From an uncultured Actinomyces sp. (lineage in GTDB: Bacteria > Actinomycetota > Actinomycetes > Actinomycetales > Actinomycetaceae), in assembly GCA_902373545.1 (NCBI GenBank), contig CABKMZ010000040.1, positions 1 to 16,612 of the forward strand: a DNA stretch of 16,612 nt, written 5' to 3'. Each line of letters begins with the position of its first letter. Positions within the stretch are counted from its first letter, which is position 1. Both the position numbers and the translations under genes were made by a program. Below, piece by piece: positions 11,771-16,612 of the stretch. Under the pieces are notes generated by a model. The model was not told the origin of the DNA. It made no database searches and saw nothing but the letters and a program-made list of their open reading frames with translations.

Positions 11771-12430
11771 TTAGCTCTTCACGCTCGTTGTCTTTGGGTA
11801 GGGGATCACCTCGAGATGCCCGGAGACGAGCTCACCCAGGAACACCTGCTTGACCGAGGAGTACCCCAACTTCTTGAGTTCCTCCTTGACCCAGGCTTTA
11901 TCCTTGCCTGCAAGAAGGAGACCATCAGGTACGAGCTGACCGTCAGTCACGAGCGGCAGGAGCGAGCGCTTAGAGCCGTCACCTCGCACGCGAATCGTCA
12001 AAGACCCGTTGGTTTCCATGATCGCTGCGGCAACGTCACCCACGCTGGCAATCTTCTGCTCACGCAGGCTCCTACTCAGTCCCTCCGCGGTCATTCCCAC
12101 CTTCGCACAGCGCGCAATATCCACTTCACCATCACGAACGATCAGTTCGGGCTGACAGGCCGCAAGCTTCTTAAAGGTTTTGCTGGTATCGATGAGGATC
12201 TTCGTCGCGATAACAACGAGCGACCAGATCAAGATGATGACGAGAAACTGCAAGACGGAAATCGACGAGTTGTAGATGACGCCGCCGATGATGCCGCCCA
12301 GCACGTAGTTCTGCACCTGGTTGAGAGGCGTATTCAGCGAGAAGTCGCGCTTTCCCAAGATGTTGATCTGGAGCAGCATCGTGAGGATACCGAGCGCAAA
12401 CTTGATAGCGGTCAGCGTGTAGAAGTCCAT
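11771..12430 (-). CDS. YetF/DUF421 family membrane protein
   Basis: This 219-residue protein has two parts. The first about 90 residues are hydrophobic with probably three membrane segments (YTLTAIKFALGILTMLLQIN, NYVLGGIIGGVIYNSSI, VLQFLVIILIWSLVVIATKI) and the conserved GKRDFSLNTPLNQV motif. A soluble C-terminal YetF domain follows (CQPELIVRDGEVDIARCAK, EGLSRSLREQKIASVGDVAA, ETNGSLTIRVRGDGSK). The biochemical function of DUF421 is not established; the Bacillus relatives are linked to spore germination and stress. It starts one base after the stop of the DUF3290 gene, so the two are translationally linked. GC is visibly lower than in the surrounding genes, suggesting transfer, possibly from Firmicutes where this pair is common. 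Confidence 0.88.
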   Translation of the reverse strand: MDFYTLTAIKFALGILTMLLQINILGKRDFSLNTPLNQVQNYVLGGIIGGVIYNSSISVLQFLVIILIWSLVVIATKILIDTSKTFKKLAACQPELIVRDGEVDIARCAKVGMTAEGLSRSLREQKIASVGDVAAAIMETNGSLTIRVRGDGSKRSLLPLVTDGQLVPDGLLLAGKDKAWVKEELKKLGYSSVKQVFLGELVSGHLEVIPYPKTTSVKS

Positions 12431-12431
12431 G

Positions 12432-12881
12432 TCAGCGCTCCCCGTTCACATAGATGCCATGGTCAATGATGTGCGTGCGCTCAAGAGTGAAGGAATTGTT
12501 GTCATTATTGAGATGGACGGTGTAGTCCTCCTCGTTGAAGCGCACAATCATGCCATCTTCCAGGGACTTCTTATTCACCATGACATCACGCACCTGGACG
12601 CCATGATCGATGGCAACACCCTCCATGAAGCCCACAAGCAGCTGCGCCTGCGACTGCTGATCACTGACCTTCAAATATTGCTCAGTCTGGATTCCCAGCA
12701 GGACGAGCGAAAACACGAGGAGCCCAATACCCGCGTCACGCCAGCGTGTTTTCACCCGGTTACGCAGATACAGGGCACTAAAAGCGAGAGCCACAACGAG
12801 CAAGACAATGATCGCAGCCAGACGCCGTGTCGCATCCAAACTCTGGTGCGACACAATGTAGTCGAGGGTATAAAAATTCAT
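12432..12881 (-). CDS. DUF3290 family membrane protein
   Basis: This 149-residue protein starts at ATG 12881 (MNFYTLDYIVSHQSLDATRR); the frame runs back to 13052 but without a better start. Two membrane helices follow (LAAIIVLLVVALAFSALYL and DAGIGLLVFSLVLLGIQTEQ). The C-terminal soluble domain (AIDHGVQVRDVMVNKKSLED, then IVRFNEEDYTVHLNNDNNSF and ERTHIIDHGIYVNGER) is typical of DUF3290. DUF3290 and DUF421 genes commonly sit side by side, and here they are one base apart, so they probably form one membrane complex (inference). The shared low GC and codon use set the pair apart from both flanks. A purine stretch GGGAAAG lies upstream of the ATG. Confidence 0.88.
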   Translation of the reverse strand: MNFYTLDYIVSHQSLDATRRLAAIIVLLVVALAFSALYLRNRVKTRWRDAGIGLLVFSLVLLGIQTEQYLKVSDQQSQAQLLVGFMEGVAIDHGVQVRDVMVNKKSLEDGMIVRFNEEDYTVHLNNDNNSFTLERTHIIDHGIYVNGER

Positions 12882-13006
12882 GTGCTTTCCCGGTTCATGA
12901 GTGCCGTGTAACGGGCTAACACTAGCACCGGATGACCCGCAGATAGAGGGCCTATCTGCCCCAGGATTCGCGCGATGAGCCACACGCCGACGCAGCCAAC
13001 GACAGG

Positions 13007-13030
13007 AGGCCTCATCCATCGCCGAGGCCT
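13007..13030 (-). terminator. Short hairpin with GAGGCCT core after the membrane-protein operon
   Basis: AGGCCTC (13007-13013) pairs with GAGGCCT (13024-13030) around a 10-base loop. It follows the 3' end of the TetR-membrane protein operon on the minus strand and precedes the DUF3290 gene. It is shorter than the other hairpins of this family. Confidence 0.55.
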
Positions 13031-13038
13031 GGGCCAAG

Positions 13039-13098
13039 ATCGCGTGAAACACTCAGTTGATCCCGTGAAACACTCAGTCGGTTCCGTGGAACGTCCAC
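13039..13098 (-). repeat. 21-bp tandem repeat that duplicates a gene's 3' end and stop codon
   Basis: CGTGAAACACTCAGT occurs at 13043-13057 and again at 13064-13078, inside a 21-bp unit repeated with 2 mismatches. A third, more divergent unit (around 13081-13098) is the true end of the membrane-protein gene. Each unit on the minus strand encodes a phase like FHG-x-x followed by TGA, so the last codons and stop have been copied downstream. Confidence 0.8.
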
Positions 13099-13529
13099 GC
13101 GCGGCCGCGCACTCCGCGCGCGATGTAGCTGGCGCCAGCAAGCGTCAGGGCGAGGCCCAGGCCCGTGTAAAAGAAGGCGATAAACCAGTCGGGAACAATA
13201 CCCGCGGCGCGCATGCCGATACCGAGGGACATCATGAACGCCATCATGAGGTAGCTCTTGCGATCGAAGAATCGGACGACATGGTGGCGCTCCCCCTCCA
13301 GGTCGGCGATGCGCTGGGTGTTCTTCTGGACGAGCTTGCTGAACATGGGGTGGAACGCGCAGAAGATGGCGATGGCGCCGCCCGCGAGCGCCAGGAAAAC
13401 AATCGCCGCGACTCCGCGCATGTCGATGGCCGCGCGCACGCCAAGGATCGCGACGTTCAGGCCGGCAAGCAGCCAGACGATGCCGGCGACGGCGATCAGG
13501 GACTGCTTCTTGATGCGGAATCGACTCAT
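13074..13529 (-). CDS. Four-helix integral membrane protein coupled to a TetR regulator
   Basis: This 151-residue protein has four likely membrane helices in two pairs: SLIAVAGIVWLLAGLNVAIL and IVFLALAGGAIAIFCAFHP, then MMAFMMSLGIGMRAAGIV and FIAFFYTGLGLALTLAGASY. A charged middle segment (KNTQRIADLEGERHHVVRFF) separates the pairs. I do not recognise a characterised family. Its ATG overlaps the stop of the preceding TetR gene (ATGA, four shared bases), so the two are co-translated and the regulator very likely controls this gene. That arrangement is typical of small transporters or permease-like resistance genes, but nothing in the sequence proves transport. The last seven codons and stop are tandemly duplicated downstream. 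Confidence 0.85.
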   Translation of the reverse strand: MSRFRIKKQSLIAVAGIVWLLAGLNVAILGVRAAIDMRGVAAIVFLALAGGAIAIFCAFHPMFSKLVQKNTQRIADLEGERHHVVRFFDRKSYLMMAFMMSLGIGMRAAGIVPDWFIAFFYTGLGLALTLAGASYIARGVRGRAWTFHGTD

Positions 13530-14116
13530 GTCGTTATGTCCTTTTCTTCTACGGTGTCGTCGTACAGGGAGGTGTCAAGGAGGGCGAACAGCGTCTCACA
13601 TTCATCGCCCGCCATGAGAGAGGCGAAGACGGCGCGCAGCACGTAGCGACACAGGGCCTCGGCACTCATGGGGCCGACGAGCCGGGAACGAACCACGGCC
13701 TCGTCCGCGTCGAGAACACGCGCGAGTCCGCGCTCGATATGGGCGAGCATGGGGGCGCGCACGGCGTCGAGGGCTTCCTGTTCGCTGCTGGGCAGGCGGC
13801 GCATCTCAGCGAACCAGTCGACGCTCATGCCGGAGCGCGCGGCGCACAGGGCCTCGCGAAATCGCCGCACGTAGGAGGTGAAGCGCTCGCCGGGGCACAC
13901 GGCGCACAGCTCGTCGGAGAGGTTCTCATCGAAGAAGCGGGTGAGCACGGCGGCCGTCAGGTCGGCCTTGGTCGGGAAGTAGCCGTAGACCGAGCCCACC
14001 GCGATGCCGCACGCGGTGGCGACCTTGCGCACGGAGAGCGCGGAGATGCCGTCGCGCGAGGCGATGGCGTAGGCCTGGCTGACCAGCCTCTCCGGGTCGA
14101 TCACTTGTTTAGGCAC
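13526..14116 (-). CDS. TetR-family transcriptional regulator
   Basis: This 196-residue protein opens with a typical TetR DNA-binding domain: DPERLVSQAYAIASRDGISA, then SVRKVATACGIAVGSVYGYF and PTKADLTAAVLTRFF. The remaining helical part, with two cysteines in ELCAVCPGERF, would form the ligand pocket and dimer interface. The start is GTG 14116, with AGGA four bases upstream. Its stop overlaps the start of the membrane-protein gene downstream. A near-perfect 21-bp palindrome 34 bp upstream of its start is the likely operator for autorepression. The ligand is unknown. Confidence 0.88.
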   Translation of the reverse strand: MPKQVIDPERLVSQAYAIASRDGISALSVRKVATACGIAVGSVYGYFPTKADLTAAVLTRFFDENLSDELCAVCPGERFTSYVRRFREALCAARSGMSVDWFAEMRRLPSSEQEALDAVRAPMLAHIERGLARVLDADEAVVRSRLVGPMSAEALCRYVLRAVFASLMAGDECETLFALLDTSLYDDTVEEKDITT

Positions 14117-14149
14117 GATTTCCTATCGTCTTACTACCTGTAACAATCC

Positions 14150-14170
14150 ATAATGAACAGTGTTCAGTAT
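14150..14170. promoter_or_regulatory. 21-bp palindromic operator for the TetR-membrane protein operon
   Basis: The core TGAACAGTGTTCA (14154-14166) is a perfect 13-bp palindrome. Symmetry extends outward to ATAA on the left and GTAT on the right, with a single mismatch over 21 bp. It lies 34 bp upstream of the TetR GTG and about 210 bp from the divergent aldo/keto reductase. Size, symmetry and position fit a TetR operator. Confidence 0.8.
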
Positions 14171-14377
14171 AGGCCTGAGCAAGCCTTCGTCAATCGCAGA
14201 ACCGAGGGATCACAGCGCTCCTGACGCCAACTCGTCACATGTCACACGCCTACACGCGACCGCCGTCAGGCATGCCTTCCCGGGATGACTATAGGCTGAC
14301 AATCAGCGGCGTCCGCGCAGTTCGACTACCGCACTGCCGTTCCAGCGCACGCCTCTGATGAGAACGAAGGAGCTCAC

Positions 14378-15226
14378 ATGGACCTCATCACCCTGAACAA
14401 CGGCGTCACCATCCCCCAGGTCGGCCTCGGCACTTACCTGCTGGAGCCCGACGACGCGCAGTCGGCTGTCACCTACGCGCTGGACAACGGCTACACCCTG
14501 ATCGACACGGCGAACGTCTACGTGAACGAGCGCGCCGTCGGACGAGGCATGCGCGCATCCTCGAAGGCGCGCGAGGAGATCTTCCTCGAGACGAAGCTCT
14601 GGCCGTCGTTCTTCGAACGCGCCACCGCCGTCGATGAGACGCTCGAGCGCCTGGGCACGGACTACATCGACCTGATGATCCTGCACCAGCCCGCCGGCGA
14701 CACCGTCGCGGGATACCGCATCCTCGAGAAGGCACATAAGGAAGGCAAGATTCGCGCGATCGGCCTGTCGAACTTCGACGTTGCCCAGACGCAGCGCATC
14801 CTCGACGAGTGCGAGGTTGTCCCCACGATCAACCAGGTCGAGTGCCACCCCTACTTCCCGCAGACCGAACTCAAGGCGCTCCTGGCAGAGCACAACATCG
14901 CGCTGCAGGCGTGGTACCCGCTCGGCGGGCGCGGCAACGACTCGATCATGTCCGAATCCCTCGTCCAGGAACTCGCCGAGAAGCACGGCAAGTCCCCCGC
15001 CCAGGTACTGCTGCGTTGGCACATCCAGCAGGGACACATCGTCATTCCGGGATCGAAGACGCCGTCGCACATCGCTCAGAACATCGACCTGTTCGACTTT
15101 GCGCTGACCGACGAGGACATGGCCCAGATCGACTCCCTCGACAAGGGAAAGCCGTTCTTCGAGCACAACGACGAGGTCCTGGCCGGGTTCCTCGCATACG
15201 TGCCCGACGTGGAGGGCCAGAAGTAG
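14378..15226 (+). CDS. Aldo/keto reductase (AKR5-like)
   Basis: This 282-residue cytosolic NADPH-dependent oxidoreductase has a complete (beta/alpha)8 AKR pattern. GVTIPQVGLGTYLL is followed by IDTANVYVNERAVGRGM with the catalytic Asp and Tyr, LETKLWP with the Lys, and DLMILHQPAG with the His. IRAIGLSNFDVAQTQRIL and NQVECHPYFPQ line the active site. VIPGSKTPSHIAQNI binds the NADPH 2'-phosphate. The family reduces aldehydes and ketones, including methylglyoxal and keto-sugars such as 2,5-diketo-gluconate; the true substrate is unknown. ATG 14378 follows AAGGAG. A strong hairpin terminator lies 60 bp after the stop. The length is normal and all four catalytic residues are present. Confidence 0.92.
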   Translation: MDLITLNNGVTIPQVGLGTYLLEPDDAQSAVTYALDNGYTLIDTANVYVNERAVGRGMRASSKAREEIFLETKLWPSFFERATAVDETLERLGTDYIDLMILHQPAGDTVAGYRILEKAHKEGKIRAIGLSNFDVAQTQRILDECEVVPTINQVECHPYFPQTELKALLAEHNIALQAWYPLGGRGNDSIMSESLVQELAEKHGKSPAQVLLRWHIQQGHIVIPGSKTPSHIAQNIDLFDFALTDEDMAQIDSLDKGKPFFEHNDEVLAGFLAYVPDVEGQK

Positions 15227-15286
15227 TCCCACTACCGCGCACTGAGCCGAACGCACGACTGTTTCGGTGGCGACACCAGGCGCACA

Positions 15287-15325
15287 TAACGAGGCCTACC
15301 TTGCTTGGCAGGGTAGGCCTCGTTA
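15287..15325 (+). terminator. Hairpin terminator with GAGGCCT/AGGCCTC core
   Basis: TAACGAGGCCTACC (15287-15300) pairs perfectly with GGTAGGCCTCGTTA (15312-15325). The stem continues inward through a T-G pair and TGC/GCA, giving about 18 bp with a 3-base loop. It follows the aldo/keto reductase and separates it from the next rightward gene. Confidence 0.88.
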
Positions 15326-15337
15326 CAAGATAGCGAT

Positions 15338-15361
15338 GTTATAGTCATTGCCAGTCAATGA
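15338..15361 (+). promoter_or_regulatory. Promoter-proximal element shared by the two small membrane-protein genes
   Basis: TATAGT at 15340-15345 resembles a -10 box, and CCAGTCAATGA follows at 15351-15361. The same CCAGTCAATGA stands at 16526-16536 before the second gene, again preceded by a TATATT hexamer (16515-16520) at the same distance. No convincing -35 is seen in either copy. It may be a common promoter plus leader or operator. Confidence 0.55.
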
Positions 15362-15383
15362 AGCCCTATGAAGAAAGCTGCTC

Positions 15384-15932
15384 ATGGACAGAATCGCACG
15401 CATCGCCGCACCCCTCTTCTTCATCGCCATGGTCTACGCAGGGTGGCGCTTCGACCTCAACCTCCCCATCCAGCCGCTGCTCTCGCCAGGCCCGTGGATC
15501 GTCGCACTACTCATCGCCACTTGCTTCAGCGCACTGACAGTACTCCACTCTCAAGACAAGGTCACTCCACGCGTACTCGCTTTTTGGGGACTCATCATCA
15601 AGCTTGCTCTCCTCCCCATTTTCCTCATCATGCTCATTCTGACGATCATCGTTCCGCTAGATAGCTCCAACGGCAACGTCAGCGGCTTGCTGACGATTTT
15701 CCTCATTCTCCCCCTGGACGCGGGAGTCTACTGCTTGATGCTCGTGTCATCCTTCCACGGGTTTGCCGCAACAAAACGCCTACTGTCCGAACAGACAATC
15801 CCATCAGCAACAGTGAAAAGACTCAGGAAGATGCACGCCGTTCCCATCGCGGACTTGGTCGCAGCCATCTGGCTCTATGTGCTCCTGCGTCGACTCGACA
15901 GCGCCGCTCCGGCCAGCTCTCAGGACGTCTAA
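15384..15932 (+). CDS. Small multi-pass membrane protein of unknown function
   Basis: This 182-residue protein has about five hydrophobic segments: IAAPLFFIAMVYAGWRF, WIVALLIATCFSALTVL, LAFWGLIIKLALLPIFLIML (running on to ILTIIVP), LLTIFLILPLDAGVYCLMLV and ADLVAAIWLYVLLRR. No catalytic or transport motif is recognised. Its start at ATG 15384 follows a purine-rich AAGAAAG. GC is lower than in the aldo/keto reductase. Its N-terminus and upstream region resemble those of the gene starting at 16559, so the two look like tandem paralogues. The stop codon at 15930 directly abuts the remnant on the other strand. Confidence 0.8.
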   Translation: MDRIARIAAPLFFIAMVYAGWRFDLNLPIQPLLSPGPWIVALLIATCFSALTVLHSQDKVTPRVLAFWGLIIKLALLPIFLIMLILTIIVPLDSSNGNVSGLLTIFLILPLDAGVYCLMLVSSFHGFAATKRLLSEQTIPSATVKRLRKMHAVPIADLVAAIWLYVLLRRLDSAAPASSQDV

Positions 15933-16152
15933 CCGCCATTTCCGCCGAGGCCACCCCATCGGCCAGAGTTCCGTACGCGGTGACGCAGTGCCCGAAGAAC
16001 ATGTCGTCGTCGTCGAAGTAGGCGGAAAATGAACCGTCGGCGTCCATCGCGATGGTGCGAAGCTCGATCCGCTGAGCAAAGCTCTCTTCGGTAATCTCGG
16101 GGACCTCCTCGTCGGCGGACTCGCGCCACTCGCACGCGAGTTCGGTGAGCTC
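15931..16152 (-). pseudogene. Remnant of an acidic-loop domain protein (DUF2262/DUF6985-like)
   Basis: An open frame encodes RELTELACEWRESADEEVPE, then SFAQRIELRTIAMDADGSFS and AYFDDDDMFFGHCVTAYGTL with ADGVASAEMA. The D-D-D-D-M-F-F-G-H block followed by a short strand and G-T-L-A-D-G-V turn resembles the C-terminal end of DUF2262/DUF6985-type proteins, recalled by pattern only. There is no start codon or ribosome binding site at a sensible place. The frame runs past the expected C-terminus into antisense of the 15384 gene. It therefore looks like the 3' part of a gene that has lost its 5' end and stop. It is squeezed between the stop of one membrane gene and the start of a short ORF. Confidence 0.5.
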
Positions 16153-16154
16153 AC

Positions 16155-16415
16155 GTGCGCAAGAACCACAAGGCCACGGCTCGCTTCGACCGCTTCAGCG
16201 TGGCCGTGTGGACGATCTGGCTGGTCCCCTGCTTCTGTGGCATGCTCACGGGCATCCCCGCGATCGACCTGTCCGCGAACGCAGCTTTCGGCGTAGCCCT
16301 CATCGGGGCCGACGTGATCAGTCTGGCCCTCTACCTGCGCGGGATGCACGGGGGGCAGCACATCGACACCATTAACAGTTTCAAGCCTTGCCTCGCCATT
16401 ACACAATCGGCTTAA
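16155..16415 (+). CDS. Short two-helix membrane protein, possibly truncated
   Basis: An 86-codon frame begins at GTG 16155, soon after an in-frame TGA, and encodes VRKNHKATARFDRFSVAVWT, then helices AVWTIWLVPCFCGMLTG and FGVALIGADVISLALYLRGM. The first 65 residues look like a genuine small membrane protein with a positive-inside start. The last 20 (GQHIDTINSFKPCLAITQSA) read as unrelated sequence, suggesting a truncated gene that runs into flanking DNA. No strong ribosome binding site is present. I do not recognise the family. Confidence 0.5.
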   Translation: MRKNHKATARFDRFSVAVWTIWLVPCFCGMLTGIPAIDLSANAAFGVALIGADVISLALYLRGMHGGQHIDTINSFKPCLAITQSA

Positions 16416-16514
16416 CCCAGCCGACGGTCACTGTCGCCACGCCCGAGCGCAAATGAGGCACTAAGAGCATTCACTCCCCAACGAAAACGAGGACATTCAC
16501 AAGAGAAGGACTGC

Positions 16515-16536
16515 TATATTCGATTCCAGTCAATGA
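16515..16536 (+). promoter_or_regulatory. Second copy of the shared promoter-proximal element
   Basis: TATATT (16515-16520) and CCAGTCAATGA (16526-16536) repeat the arrangement found at 15340-15361, in the same orientation and at the same internal spacing. It lies 22 bp before the partial membrane-protein gene. Confidence 0.55.
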
Positions 16537-16558
16537 CGATCGACGAGGGGGTCTCCGC

Positions 16559-16612
16559 GTGTCCAAAATACTCAGGGTCGCTCTGCCCATCGCGTTCATC
16601 GTCGTGTTCTAC
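16559..16612 (+). CDS. Partial membrane-protein gene, paralogue of the gene at 15384
   Basis: GTG 16559 follows GAGGGGG at a seven-base distance and opens a frame that runs off the window after 18 codons (VSKILRVALPIAFIVVFY). It aligns without gaps with MDRIARIAAPLFFIAMVY of the 15384 gene, with 7 of 18 residues identical and most others hydrophobic replacements, and the upstream elements match too. It is likely a tandem paralogue with a first membrane helix here; the rest is outside the window. Confidence 0.65.
   Translation, partial: MSKILRVALPIAFIVVFY

Noticed and set aside
14303..15256. Minus-strand open frame of 317 codons
   Set aside because: It is antisense to a complete aldo/keto reductase and shows no motif.
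15804..16406. Minus-strand open frame of 200 codons
   Set aside because: It spans antisense of two membrane ORFs, and its product is a Ser/Pro/Arg/Thr-rich shadow. The better frame in this interval is the one carrying the DDDDMFFGH block.

Overview
The window comes from a high-GC actinobacterium. Gene content points to the Actinomycetaceae, of the Schaalia/Actinomyces kind (an inference from codon style and gene families, not a species call). Evidence includes a coproporphyrin-type haem module with an actinobacterial [2Fe-2S] ferrochelatase, frequent GTG starts, and small islands of clearly lower GC. No rRNA, tRNA, CRISPR array, transposase or integrase was found.

Layout. Bases 1-1010 are a scrap yard. 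They hold a fragment duplicated from the methyltransferase gene that sits intact at 1036-1857, a threonine aldolase/beta-eliminating lyase pseudogene with an in-frame internal deletion, and a DinJ/YafQ-type toxin-antitoxin operon whose toxin has lost its 3' half. Bases 1036-3048 carry three housekeeping-like genes: the SAM methyltransferase, the ribosome-rescue hydrolase ArfB and a uracil-DNA glycosylase superfamily protein. After a repeat-rich intergenic region (3124-3283) comes a secreted or membrane-anchored esterase (3396-4415), closed by a strong bidirectional terminator.

Bases 4516-6735 hold the most striking gene: ferrochelatase (CpfC/HemH) and coproheme decarboxylase (ChdC/HemQ), the last two enzymes of the coproporphyrin-dependent haem pathway, in one uninterrupted frame. 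A perfect Shine-Dalgarno and ATG are buried at the start of the ChdC half. Divergent from it, an ABC exporter (ATPase plus ABC-2 permease) and a TetR regulator form an operon (6930-9340). Two 15-bp GTTAAC palindromes before its first gene are very likely the TetR operators. A glycosyltransferase converges on this operon with a 2-bp gap.

Bases 10690-11500 encode a small acidic protein and a pyridoxamine-phosphate-oxidase-like flavoprotein. An antitoxin-like scrap and a triple half-site palindrome follow. Bases 11771-12881 are a low-GC DUF3290-YetF(DUF421) membrane pair. Bases 13074-14116 are a TetR regulator translationally coupled to a four-helix membrane protein, with a 21-bp palindromic operator upstream. 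An aldo/keto reductase follows (14378-15226). The right edge holds two related small membrane proteins (15384-15932, and 16559 running off the edge) that share promoter-proximal sequence. Between them lie a gene remnant and a short uncertain membrane ORF.

Throughout, 3' ends are closed by hairpins built on the same core, GGCCTCGT/ACGAGGCC. This is a recurring terminator-associated repeat.
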